A stretch of 29,129 nucleotides of DNA from Bacteroidaceae bacterium (lineage in GTDB: Bacteria > Bacteroidota > Bacteroidia > Bacteroidales > Bacteroidaceae): NCBI GenBank assembly GCA_028709135.1, contig JAQVXN010000001.1, positions 1 through 29,129 on the forward strand, written 5' to 3'. Within the stretch, counting starts at the first letter, position 1; each line of letters begins with the position of its first letter. Of the stretch, positions 1 through 6,321 are shown piece after piece. The notes under the pieces were generated by a model. That model made no database searches. It was given only the letters and a program-made list of their open reading frames with translations, and was not told where the DNA came from. The position numbers and the translations under genes were made by a program.

Positions 1-26
1 AACATCCAATAAACAATAAATATATT

Positions 27-137
27 ATGTCAAAAAGAAAAAAATTTCTGCTCTCAGAATCGGAAATACCTACAAAGTGGTATAACATTGCTGCCGAGAT
101 GAAAAATAAACCTCAGCCAATGATTAGCCCTTTATGA
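27..137 (+). pseudogene. trpB: 5' fragment of tryptophan synthase beta-like gene (trpB2 type)
   Basis: An ATG opens a 36-codon frame whose N-terminus reads MSKRKKFLLSESEIPTKWYN, followed by IAAEMKNKPQPM. From memory of the family this is the characteristic start of the TrpB2 group of tryptophan synthase beta subunits (the ESEIPxxWYNI segment). A full protein has about 450 residues, so over 90 percent is missing. The frame ends at a TGA (135-137) formed where RND-pump sequence begins, near position 127. No PLP-binding part is present, so the fragment cannot be functional. No -7 box is seen in the 26 bases upstream. It may be a real deletion or rearrangement, or an assembly chimera. Family identity is recognised from sequence only. 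Confidence 0.7.
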
Positions 138-618
138 AAGCCTGCTTCTTCCTTTTGCTATCATTCTGGCTGTGCCAGTGGGTATCTTGGGCAGTTTTCT
201 CATGGCACAAGTCTTTGGCTTCCAGAACAACATCTATATGCAAACAGGTATCGTACTCCTCATCGGTCTGCTGGCTAAGACGGGTATTCTAATCACCGAA
301 TATGCCGTTTCCCATCGTCGACAGGGCATGGGACTGGTACAGTCAGCTTGTCAGGCAGCACGTGAACGCTTCCGCCCGATACTCATGACCATACTGACGA
401 TGATTCTGGGCATGTTGCCACTGATGGTGGCTACAGGAGCTGGAGCTAACGGTAGCCGCTCTCTGGCTTCATGTGTGGTAGGCGGAATGATATTCGGTGT
501 CATCGCTTTACTCTTCCTCGTTCCTGCCTTCTTTATCATCTTCCAGTGGTTACAGGAGCATTTAATGCCGAAAAGACTCATTGACAACAAAGAAATCATT
601 GAACAGAATCATGAATAA
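127..618 (+). pseudogene. 3' fragment of RND-family efflux transporter (AcrB/MexB-like inner membrane pump)
   Basis: The frame from 127 reads ALYESLLLPFAIILAVPVG and continues through LIGLLAKTGILITEYA, ARERFRPILMT and GMLPLMVATGAG. These are the last transmembrane segments of hydrophobe/amphiphile-type RND pumps; ALYES and the R-x-R-P-I-L-M-T loop are family hallmarks. About 164 residues remain of a usual ~1,050, so the periplasmic porter domain and the first transmembrane half are absent. The frame is closed by a TGA at 121-123 just upstream, and no ATG lies at the 5' end (the first possible start is a GTG at 172). The natural 3' end is intact and runs into the TolC-family gene, as in typical efflux operons. 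A complete gene would export drugs or detergents; this fragment should not. Confidence 0.8.
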
Positions 619-2008
619 AACAATGAAAATAAATAGATATTTCCTGTTAGCATTCTCTCTTCTGATCATTCTGAACAGTTGCTCTACGATGAAACAGTTG
701 AGAGCAGATTATCAGCCACAGCAGATCAACACGGATTCCATTTTAAGGAAGTCTACTCTTGACAGCCTTTCCATCGCTCACCTTTCTGAAGATACCACCG
801 GCCTCATGCATTGGCAGCAGTTCTACAGGGATGTCTCACTACAACGGCTCATCAACGAAGCTTTGGTTCACAATAGTGATCTGGAGATAGCCCGGTTGCG
901 CATCCAGAAAGCAGCCGCCTCACTAAAAGGAGCCAGAGGATTGTTGCAACCTACGGTGAATGTCTCTGAAGATGTAACTGTGAGCCGTTTCAAAGGGGAA
1001 AAACTTACAGCCACTTATTCCATAGGGCCAACTGCCAGTTGGGAAATAGACATCTTCAACAGACATGGCAACAATATCAAGGCTGCTGCTGCATCTGTTG
1101 AAGAAACGAATGCTTATGCCGAAGCAGTGAAAACGCAACTCATAGCGACTGTTGCCAAGAGTTACTACACACTGGAGTTACTGGATGCTAAAAAAGAGGT
1201 TACCGAGAAAACCATCGACAGCTGGCGACAGCAGATAACAGCGGAGCGTGCACTGATGGCAGCAGGTGAAACTGACAACAGCAGCATTTTTCAGACAGAA
1301 GCCAGCAAACTGGGTACAGAAACACTTCTTTCAGAGATTCTACAACAGACCGTCGCTACGGAAAACGCGCTTTGTGCTTTGCTCGGTCGCTCGTCAGGAA
1401 CCATCTACAGAGACAGATTCTCAAATAGTAAGCTTTCTTTGGACCTCATCAGAAATATTCCAGTATCAGCCCTTGCCACCCGACCCGATGTCCGTCAGGC
1501 TGAAGCTCAACTCCGACAGGCTTTCTATCAGACACAGGCAGTTCGTTCGGCTTTCTATTCAAGTCTTCGTTTGTCAGGCAATGTCGGCTGGACCAACAAT
1601 GGTTCTGTAGGCATCACCAATCCGGGTAGCATCATCTGGCAGGCTGCAGCATCGCTTTTGCAACCAATCCTTACCAATGGGCAGAATCGAATGAATCTGA
1701 AGATAGCAAAATCAGAACAGCAACAGGCACTCGTCAATTTCCGACAGAAAGTCATCGATGCTGGCAATGAGGTTAACAATGCACTGAATTGTGTTCAGTA
1801 TTCCGGACAGATCATAGCTTTACTGGAGCAACAGAAAGAAAAACTTCGTCAGACCATTCATGTGGTAGATGCTCAGATGAAGTATGGAGAGGGTAATTCC
1901 CTACAGATTCTCATTGCCCGACAATCACTCCTCAATGCAGAAATCAACCTGTTAAACAGTCAGTATAGCCAGATAGAGAGCTATATCTCCCTGTTTCTGG
2001 CATTGTGA
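611..2008 (+). CDS. TolC-family outer membrane efflux lipoprotein (OprM/NodT type)
   Basis: Outer-membrane channel component of a tripartite RND efflux system, about 465 residues, the normal length for OprM/NodT proteins. The N-terminus has basic residues, a hydrophobic stretch and a lipobox (LLIILNSC), so it is probably lipid-anchored. Two outer membrane efflux protein repeats follow, seen in the internally similar LxxAxxQLxxAxxxYxxxL-like segments and the motif ALATRPDVRQAEAQLRQA about two thirds of the way along. Start: ATG at 611 overlaps the RND stop (ATGAATAA) and ATG at 623 is equally plausible; an in-frame ATG at 581 would put 10 residues ahead of the signal and is less likely. The gene is intact while its partner pump just upstream is truncated, so it is either orphaned or serves another pump. 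No separate promoter is visible. Confidence 0.9.
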   Translation: MNKTMKINRYFLLAFSLLIILNSCSTMKQLRADYQPQQINTDSILRKSTLDSLSIAHLSEDTTGLMHWQQFYRDVSLQRLINEALVHNSDLEIARLRIQKAAASLKGARGLLQPTVNVSEDVTVSRFKGEKLTATYSIGPTASWEIDIFNRHGNNIKAAAASVEETNAYAEAVKTQLIATVAKSYYTLELLDAKKEVTEKTIDSWRQQITAERALMAAGETDNSSIFQTEASKLGTETLLSEILQQTVATENALCALLGRSSGTIYRDRFSNSKLSLDLIRNIPVSALATRPDVRQAEAQLRQAFYQTQAVRSAFYSSLRLSGNVGWTNNGSVGITNPGSIIWQAAASLLQPILTNGQNRMNLKIAKSEQQQALVNFRQKVIDAGNEVNNALNCVQYSGQIIALLEQQKEKLRQTIHVVDAQMKYGEGNSLQILIARQSLLNAEINLLNSQYSQIESYISLFLAL

Positions 2009-2009
2009 G

Positions 2010-2030
2010 AATACCTCAAAATAGGTATTT
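2010..2030 (+). terminator. Possible terminator after the TolC-family gene
   Basis: A perfect 7-bp stem (AATACCT, loop CAAAAT, AGGTATT) begins 2 bases after the stop codon and is followed by TTGTTTAC. The stem is AT-rich and the T tract is interrupted, so efficiency is uncertain. Confidence 0.4.
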
Positions 2031-2337
2031 GTTTACAACAAATAGACTTATTTTATGCCCAAATTCGGTGAGAAATTTTCTCTAAGGAACTTCCAAAGAT
2101 ATGAATATTTCAGTTAAGATTTGGGGTAGGTGGGCTACATGGACCGCTCTGCATATTGACTTAGCCATAAGTATACATAGGTATATATTGCCATAGATAT
2201 TTTGTATGAGTTTCAAGTAATATATTGTAACATTTAAGAAAGCTGGAAAAAGTCTTGGATATAAACGAAGCGAGAGTGGAAAATGATTCCACAAACTCCG
2301 AATTATATATACTTCCATTTGTATTAAAAATTTGCTA
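2031..2337. other. AT-rich intergenic stretch without a recognised gene
   Basis: About 300 bases between the converging TolC-family gene and the rRNA methyltransferase gene. The only open frame of note is a 78-codon one on the minus strand (2082-2318) with no recognisable motif, which I do not believe codes. A TAnnTTTG match on the minus strand (2094-2101) has no gene behind it. I see no RNA gene or repeat in this stretch. Confidence 0.5.
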
Positions 2338-2387
2338 TGCCCGTTGGCGAAATTGAATTAAGTCGTATTTAATTCTGGCAACGGGCA
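2338..2387. terminator. Long interrupted inverted repeat, probable bidirectional terminator
   Basis: An outer perfect 9-bp stem (TGCCCGTTG at 2338-2346 with CAACGGGCA at 2379-2387) encloses an inner perfect 7-bp stem (GAATTAA at 2355-2361 with TTAATTC at 2369-2375). It lies 23 bases past the end of the minus-strand methyltransferase gene and also faces the plus-strand efflux gene, where a shared terminator is expected. A clean T run is missing on either side, so a structural or mobile-element origin is possible. Confidence 0.45.
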
Positions 2388-2410
2388 GACTTAGGCTTCT
2401 TAAGGGCCAA

Positions 2411-3817
2411 CTAAATATCCAGAAAGGAGAATTTATCATCCGGTGTATATCCGCTGCGAATTTTCCAATTTTGAGGATAGAGGTTATTGGCGTGTGCTCC
2501 CAAATTATTCACAAATCCCAGAGGAACACCTAAAAACGTAAGTAACACGTAACCACGTGGAGTATTTGCAGGCAACATCAGTGACATGCGGCGCAAATAC
2601 TCCAAGGCTATTTCGCGGTCAATCTCAACTTGTGTAAAGGCTTCCCGATGCAAGGCTGTAGCCAGCGCTAATGCCTGATGAGGTTGAAATTTATTTCCCT
2701 TGCAAACAACCACTGGAATGCCGGCAGACAATATGTGAAAATGATTTCCCATCAAGTTCACCACTTCAACTACTGACTTTTCAAGAGCAAATACAGTATT
2801 GTCTTTTTCTATCATTACAAAATCTGCGGAATTTCGAAGCCAGTCTTTCATAGGAGCTTGCGAAAACGACAAAAACTTCACGTTCGTTTTTTTAGTCTTT
2901 TTCATAGGTTTCCCTTCTGAAGCACTTGCATCGTCCTGTTTGTTTTTGCGCAACAATGCCAAGAAAAAGCCTTCACCTTTCGTGCGGTGAGGCATGAAAC
3001 GATATACCGGGAAATCATGCTCCGGTAACAAGTTACCGGTCACTTGCCAATCCTCCATAACAGGGATTTTCACCGGTTCGGCGCCCAACGTTTCGCAAAA
3101 GTATTTTACGTTGCGTTCGTCTTCTTCCAAATTGTAGGTACACGTACTATATATCATATACCCCCCTTCACGCAGTGCAGGCCAAACTTCTCTCACAATA
3201 TCCTGCTGACGTTGCGCACATGCTTTCACATTTTGTAAACTCCACTCATCCAAAGCAGGGTTATCCTTACGAAACATTCCCTCGCCGGAACACGGGGCAT
3301 CTATGGCAATAACATCAAAAAAGTCTTTCAGCGAACCAAAATCACTTGGATAATTATTTGTCACCACCACTTCCGGATGTCCCCATTTCAACATATTCTC
3401 CAAAAGTACTTGAGCTCGCAATTTCAAGGGTTCGTTACAGACCAGAACACTTCCAGGCGGTAATAGAGAACGCAATAAAGTAGATTTTCCTCCCGGCGAA
3501 GCGCATAGATCAAGCACGCGACGAGCCTCGCCACATACATTCAAAGCTTGTTCCACAAACATAGACGAAGGTTCCTGAACATAATATGCTCCGGCATGAA
3601 ACAACGGATCAAAGGTAAATGCAGGCCGATCCTGCAAATAGCAGCCCGCTGAAGACCACGGTACAGCTTTTAAAGCGGTTGCTGTGTGAATGTTTTTATG
3701 TACATTCGGGCGAAATGCTACTTGAGGAACTTTCTCCAAGGCAGAAACAAAATGTAAATAATCTTCCGCACCTATTAATTGGGTCATCTCCTCTACAAAA
3801 GCTTCAGGTAGTTTCAT
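2411..3817 (-). CDS. rRNA (cytosine-C5)-methyltransferase, NOL1/NOP2/Sun family (RsmF/RsmB-like)
   Basis: SAM-dependent enzyme that forms 5-methylcytosine in rRNA in the cytoplasm. The 468-residue protein has the family order: an N-terminal segment (about 1-60); the SAM-binding motif DLCASPGGKST (about 103-113); motif IV IDAPCSGEGM with conserved Cys176; and motif VI STCTYN with Cys226, the expected catalytic cysteine pair of NOL1/NOP2/Sun enzymes. A C-terminal extension ending in AHANNLYPQNW resembles the RNA-binding tail of the RsmF/YebU group. RsmF methylates C1407 of 16S rRNA in E. coli; the exact target here is inferred. A Bacteroidetes promoter lies directly upstream (3839-3869, minus strand), giving a leader of about 15 nt that fits the ATG at 3817. 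It is transcribed alone, divergently from the thyA operon. Confidence 0.9.
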   Translation of the reverse strand: MKLPEAFVEEMTQLIGAEDYLHFVSALEKVPQVAFRPNVHKNIHTATALKAVPWSSAGCYLQDRPAFTFDPLFHAGAYYVQEPSSMFVEQALNVCGEARRVLDLCASPGGKSTLLRSLLPPGSVLVCNEPLKLRAQVLLENMLKWGHPEVVVTNNYPSDFGSLKDFFDVIAIDAPCSGEGMFRKDNPALDEWSLQNVKACAQRQQDIVREVWPALREGGYMIYSTCTYNLEEDERNVKYFCETLGAEPVKIPVMEDWQVTGNLLPEHDFPVYRFMPHRTKGEGFFLALLRKNKQDDASASEGKPMKKTKKTNVKFLSFSQAPMKDWLRNSADFVMIEKDNTVFALEKSVVEVVNLMGNHFHILSAGIPVVVCKGNKFQPHQALALATALHREAFTQVEIDREIALEYLRRMSLMLPANTPRGYVLLTFLGVPLGFVNNLGAHANNLYPQNWKIRSGYTPDDKFSFLDI

Positions 3818-3838
3818 CGTTTTTTGTTTACTTGTTTA

Positions 3839-3869
3839 CAAAAGTACAAAATAGCCCCAGATTATTCAA
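3839..3869 (-). promoter_or_regulatory. Bacteroidetes-type promoter of the rRNA methyltransferase gene
   Basis: On the minus strand, TACTTTTG (plus 3839-3846) matches the -7 consensus TAnnTTTG. TTG (plus 3867-3869) lies exactly 20 bp upstream as the -33 element. Predicted transcription start is near 3833, about 15 nt before the ATG. Confidence 0.7.
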
Positions 3870-3879
3870 GAAAAAGGAT

Positions 3880-3887
3880 TAATTTTG
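3880..3887 (+). promoter_or_regulatory. -7 box for the DUF6249-thyA-folA operon
   Basis: TAATTTTG matches TAnnTTTG and sits 12 bases before the ATG at 3900, implying a very short leader. No good -33 element is seen at the usual distance. Because the box covers 3885-3887, a TTG start there is unlikely. Confidence 0.55.
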
Positions 3888-3899
3888 CCCTACACTAGC

Positions 3900-4532
3900 A
3901 TGAAAAAACAAAAGATGATAAAAGTCACCCACATTCTGCTCCTGCTCACAGTCGCTTTCTGTTTTTTACAGAACGTCTCCGCAGACAAGGCCCCTACTCA
4001 CCACTCCACTGCCATTACAGCCGTATCCGACACCACCGACTCCGCAGTTGATTCGCCAGACACCGCGGCCACTACAACGATGACCCATCTACCGACAACA
4101 AAAATTGACTTGACAACGAATCCTTTCAAATTTTTTGACATGGGTGGGGGTGCTTTTATCCTACTTAATTTATTCCTGATTTCTCTCATTTTTCTCGTTC
4201 CTTTAGGATTTTTTATTCTGGTGATATATCTCATCGTGAGAAGAAACCGAAGGAAAAAGAGGGAAGAAGAACCTACGCCCACCATCATTTATCAAAACGG
4301 CCCGATGCCCATCGGAGGCTATCCCGAACAAACCAAACGCATGCTGGAAAAAAACAAAGATAGAGCCATTCTGCACATGGGCCTTGGCATCGGCGTTTTC
4401 GTAGTGAGCCTGCTCTTCCACATTAAAATCTGCATCGCCATAGGCATTGTGCTCTTCTGTTATGGTTCCTCCGAATTTACAAATGCACGTCGCCATTTAC
4501 GCGAACGAAACAACGATCAATCAAAAAAATGA
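3900..4532 (+). CDS. Small membrane protein, DUF6249-like
   Basis: About 210 residues of unknown function. An N-terminal hydrophobic signal (ILLLLTVAFCFLQNVSA) is followed by a Thr/Asp/Ala-rich linker. Then come a transmembrane segment around LNLFLISLIFLVPLGFFILV, a strongly basic stretch (RRNRRKKREEE), and two closely spaced hydrophobic segments near the C-terminus (GLGIGVFVVSLLF and IAIGIVLFCYG). This resembles the DUF6249 group of Bacteroidetes membrane proteins; the assignment is from general appearance and is moderate. ATG 3900 is preferred over the upstream TTG 3885, which lies inside the promoter. Its stop overlaps the thyA start (ATGA), so the two are translationally coupled. Its position ahead of thyA and folA is the only functional clue. 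Confidence 0.75.
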   Translation: MKKQKMIKVTHILLLLTVAFCFLQNVSADKAPTHHSTAITAVSDTTDSAVDSPDTAATTTMTHLPTTKIDLTTNPFKFFDMGGGAFILLNLFLISLIFLVPLGFFILVIYLIVRRNRRKKREEEPTPTIIYQNGPMPIGGYPEQTKRMLEKNKDRAILHMGLGIGVFVVSLLFHIKICIAIGIVLFCYGSSEFTNARRHLRERNNDQSKK

Positions 4533-5323
4533 AACAATATTTAGACCTTTGCCGGCGCATTTTGTCGGAGGGTACCCTTAAAGAAGACCGTACCGGAACA
4601 GGTACGCTCAGCATCTTCGGTCATCAAATGCGCTTCAATCTGGAAGACGGTTTTCCTCTTCTTACAACGAAGAAGCTGCATCTCAAATCTATTATCTATG
4701 AATTGTTGTGGTTTCTGCAAGGCGACACCAACGTGCATTATCTGCAAGAACACGGCGTCAAAATTTGGAATGAATGGGCGGATGCTGACGGCAATTTGGG
4801 ACATATCTACGGATACCAATGGAGGTCGTGGCCCGACTATAAAGGCGGTACCATCGATCAGATTCAAAACGCAGTAGACGACATCAAAAATAATCCTTCT
4901 TCACGCCGTATCATTGTGAATGCATGGAATGTGGGTGATTTGGATTCTATGAACCTGCCCCCCTGCCACATGTTCTTTCAATTTTATGTAGCAGATGGAC
5001 GACTAAGCCTGCAAATGTACCAACGCAGCTGCGACACTTTTCTCGGTGTTCCCTTCAATATAGCCAGCTATGCTCTTTTATTGCAAATGATGGCACAGGT
5101 AACAGGACTTCGCGCAGGTGACTTCGTCCATACGATGGGCGATGCTCATATTTACCTGAACCACTTGGAACAAGTCAAATTACAGCTTACACGTGAACCA
5201 CGCCCTCTGCCCACGATGAAAATCAATCCCGACGTGAAGAACATTTTCGACTTCAAATACGAAGACTTCGAATTGGAAAACTATAATCCCTGGCCACACA
5301 TCTCGGGACAGGTATCCGTATAA
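4529..5323 (+). CDS. thyA: Thymidylate synthase
   Basis: Converts dUMP to dTMP using 5,10-methylenetetrahydrofolate, which is oxidised to dihydrofolate. The 264-residue length equals E. coli ThyA, and key residues fall at the same numbers: Arg21 (DRTGTGT), catalytic Cys146 in LPPCHMFF, and Arg166-Ser167 in YQRSCDTFLGVPFNIA, the phosphate-binding region. The C-terminus GQVSV corresponds to the mobile tail that closes over the substrate. The ATG overlaps the stop of the upstream membrane-protein gene by 4 bases, and folA follows after 18 bases. The neighbouring dihydrofolate reductase regenerates the folate consumed here, a classical pairing. Nothing unusual. Confidence 0.98.
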   Translation: MKQYLDLCRRILSEGTLKEDRTGTGTLSIFGHQMRFNLEDGFPLLTTKKLHLKSIIYELLWFLQGDTNVHYLQEHGVKIWNEWADADGNLGHIYGYQWRSWPDYKGGTIDQIQNAVDDIKNNPSSRRIIVNAWNVGDLDSMNLPPCHMFFQFYVADGRLSLQMYQRSCDTFLGVPFNIASYALLLQMMAQVTGLRAGDFVHTMGDAHIYLNHLEQVKLQLTREPRPLPTMKINPDVKNIFDFKYEDFELENYNPWPHISGQVSV

Positions 5324-5341
5324 ATATCTTCTTACGCACAC

Positions 5342-5839
5342 ATGGCTAAAATCAATCTTATTGTCTGCATCGCCCGCAACGGCGCCATCGGATACAACAA
5401 TCACCTGCTTTATCACCTCCGCGATGACCTGAAACATTTCAAGGAACTCACCACAGGTCACACCGTGCTCATGGGACGTCGCACATTTGAATCCCTACCA
5501 AAAGGTGCCCTTCCAAACCGCCGTAACATTGTTCTGACCAAACAAAATTTATACTGGCCTGGCACGGAAGTTTTTTCTTCTCTGCAAGACGCCCTCAACC
5601 ATTGTTCTCCTGACGAAGATGTATTCATTATCGGGGGACATTCTGTATATCGCGATGCTCTCACTCTCGCTGACAACCTTTTTCTAACCGAAGTAGACGA
5701 TACTCCATCTGAAGCCGATACGTTTTTCCCAAAATTGAAACGCGAGAATTGGAAAGAAACAGCGCGTGAGCACCATGAAGCAAATGAACAAAACGAACGC
5801 CCTTATGACTTCGTTACCCTACATAGAATCTCCAAATAG
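5342..5839 (+). CDS. folA: Dihydrofolate reductase
   Basis: Reduces 7,8-dihydrofolate to tetrahydrofolate with NADPH, recycling the dihydrofolate made by ThyA just upstream. At 165 residues it has typical chromosomal DHFR length. Motifs: INLIVCIARNGAIG at the N-terminus (substrate pocket and Met20-loop equivalent); HLRDDLKHFKELT with Asp29 matching the catalytic acidic residue (E. coli Asp27); the NADPH-binding MGRRTFESLP (about 44-53); and FIIGGHSVY with the conserved double glycine. It is the last gene of the thyA operon. No strong terminator hairpin is evident between 5840 and 5960, so some read-through towards the riboswitch promoter is possible. Confidence 0.97.
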   Translation: MAKINLIVCIARNGAIGYNNHLLYHLRDDLKHFKELTTGHTVLMGRRTFESLPKGALPNRRNIVLTKQNLYWPGTEVFSSLQDALNHCSPDEDVFIIGGHSVYRDALTLADNLFLTEVDDTPSEADTFFPKLKRENWKETAREHHEANEQNERPYDFVTLHRISK

Positions 5840-5965
5840 AAAAATGCACTCTAACTGCTGACGTTCAAAACGGAAAACTTTTTACGCTTATCAAAAAATT
5901 ATTGCGTTTATAATCAGGCATCTAAAAAAATAAATGGAAAACTTCCTAATTTATTTTTGAAAAAA

Positions 5966-5997
5966 TTTGTCTGATATGAAACACATCGTTATCTTTG
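5966..5997 (+). promoter_or_regulatory. Promoter of the riboswitch-nrdDG transcript
   Basis: TTTG (5966-5969) and TATCTTTG (5990-5997) are separated by exactly 20 bp and match the Bacteroidetes -33 and -7 elements. The predicted start, around 6002-6004, lies directly at the 5' edge of the riboswitch aptamer. The 126 bases upstream (5840-5965) are AT-rich and show nothing else. Confidence 0.8.
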
Positions 5998-6004
5998 CAC
6001 AAGA

Positions 6005-6182
6005 TACGACGGTTTCCGCAAGTTGTCAACCAATCTTGCGAGATGAAAAGAGAATCCGGTGAAAATCCGGAACTATCCCCGTAGCTGTAAGTTCTTTTAT
6101 GGACGTTGCAAAAAGCCACTGACTCCGTTGAAAAGTTGGGAAGGCGCAACGCCTCGGAACGAGTCAGAAGACCTGCCGCGTA
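6005..6182 (+). ncRNA. Cobalamin riboswitch aptamer
   Basis: The leader carries the conserved cobalamin riboswitch blocks in order: GAATCCGGTGAAAATCCGGA; CCCCGTAGCTGTAAG; AGCCACTGACTCCG; GGGAAGGC followed by the GCAACGCC hairpin; and the B12 box GAGTCAGAAGACCTGCC. The ends pair as the basal stem: TACG and CGG (6005-6012) with CCG and CGTA near 6176-6182. It binds a cobalamin cofactor in the nascent mRNA. An intrinsic terminator (6225-6268) follows, so B12 should lower transcription of nrdDG. Whether it prefers adenosyl- or methyl-cobalamin cannot be told by eye. Confidence 0.93.
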
Positions 6183-6224
6183 GATTTACTTAACAGAGCT
6201 TTCGGGAGAAAAGCAAGAAAGTAG

Positions 6225-6268
6225 ACATGACGCAGCAACCTGCATTCATGTATCTTTTTTCTTTTTTT
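6225..6268 (+). terminator. Riboswitch-controlled intrinsic terminator
   Basis: ACATGA-C-GCAG, loop CAAC, CTGC-AT-TCATGT forms a hairpin (6225-6251). It is followed by two T runs (6255-6260 and 6262-6268), a textbook Rho-independent terminator. It lies between the aptamer and nrdD and so is the likely expression platform. The antiterminator pairing was not worked out. Confidence 0.75.
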
Positions 6269-6321
6269 ACTTTCCAAATTGCTCCATTCATTTCGAGAAA
6301 AAACTGAAATAAGGAAATACA

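Noticed and set aside
2094..2101. TAnnTTTG box on the minus strand
   Set aside because: It would drive transcription antisense to the TolC-family gene with no minus-strand gene downstream; 8-mers this degenerate occur by chance in AT-rich DNA.
2082..2318. 78-codon minus-strand frame as a gene
   Set aside because: No recognisable motif, a low-complexity hydrophobic composition from AT-rich DNA, and the only promoter-like box nearby points away from its start.
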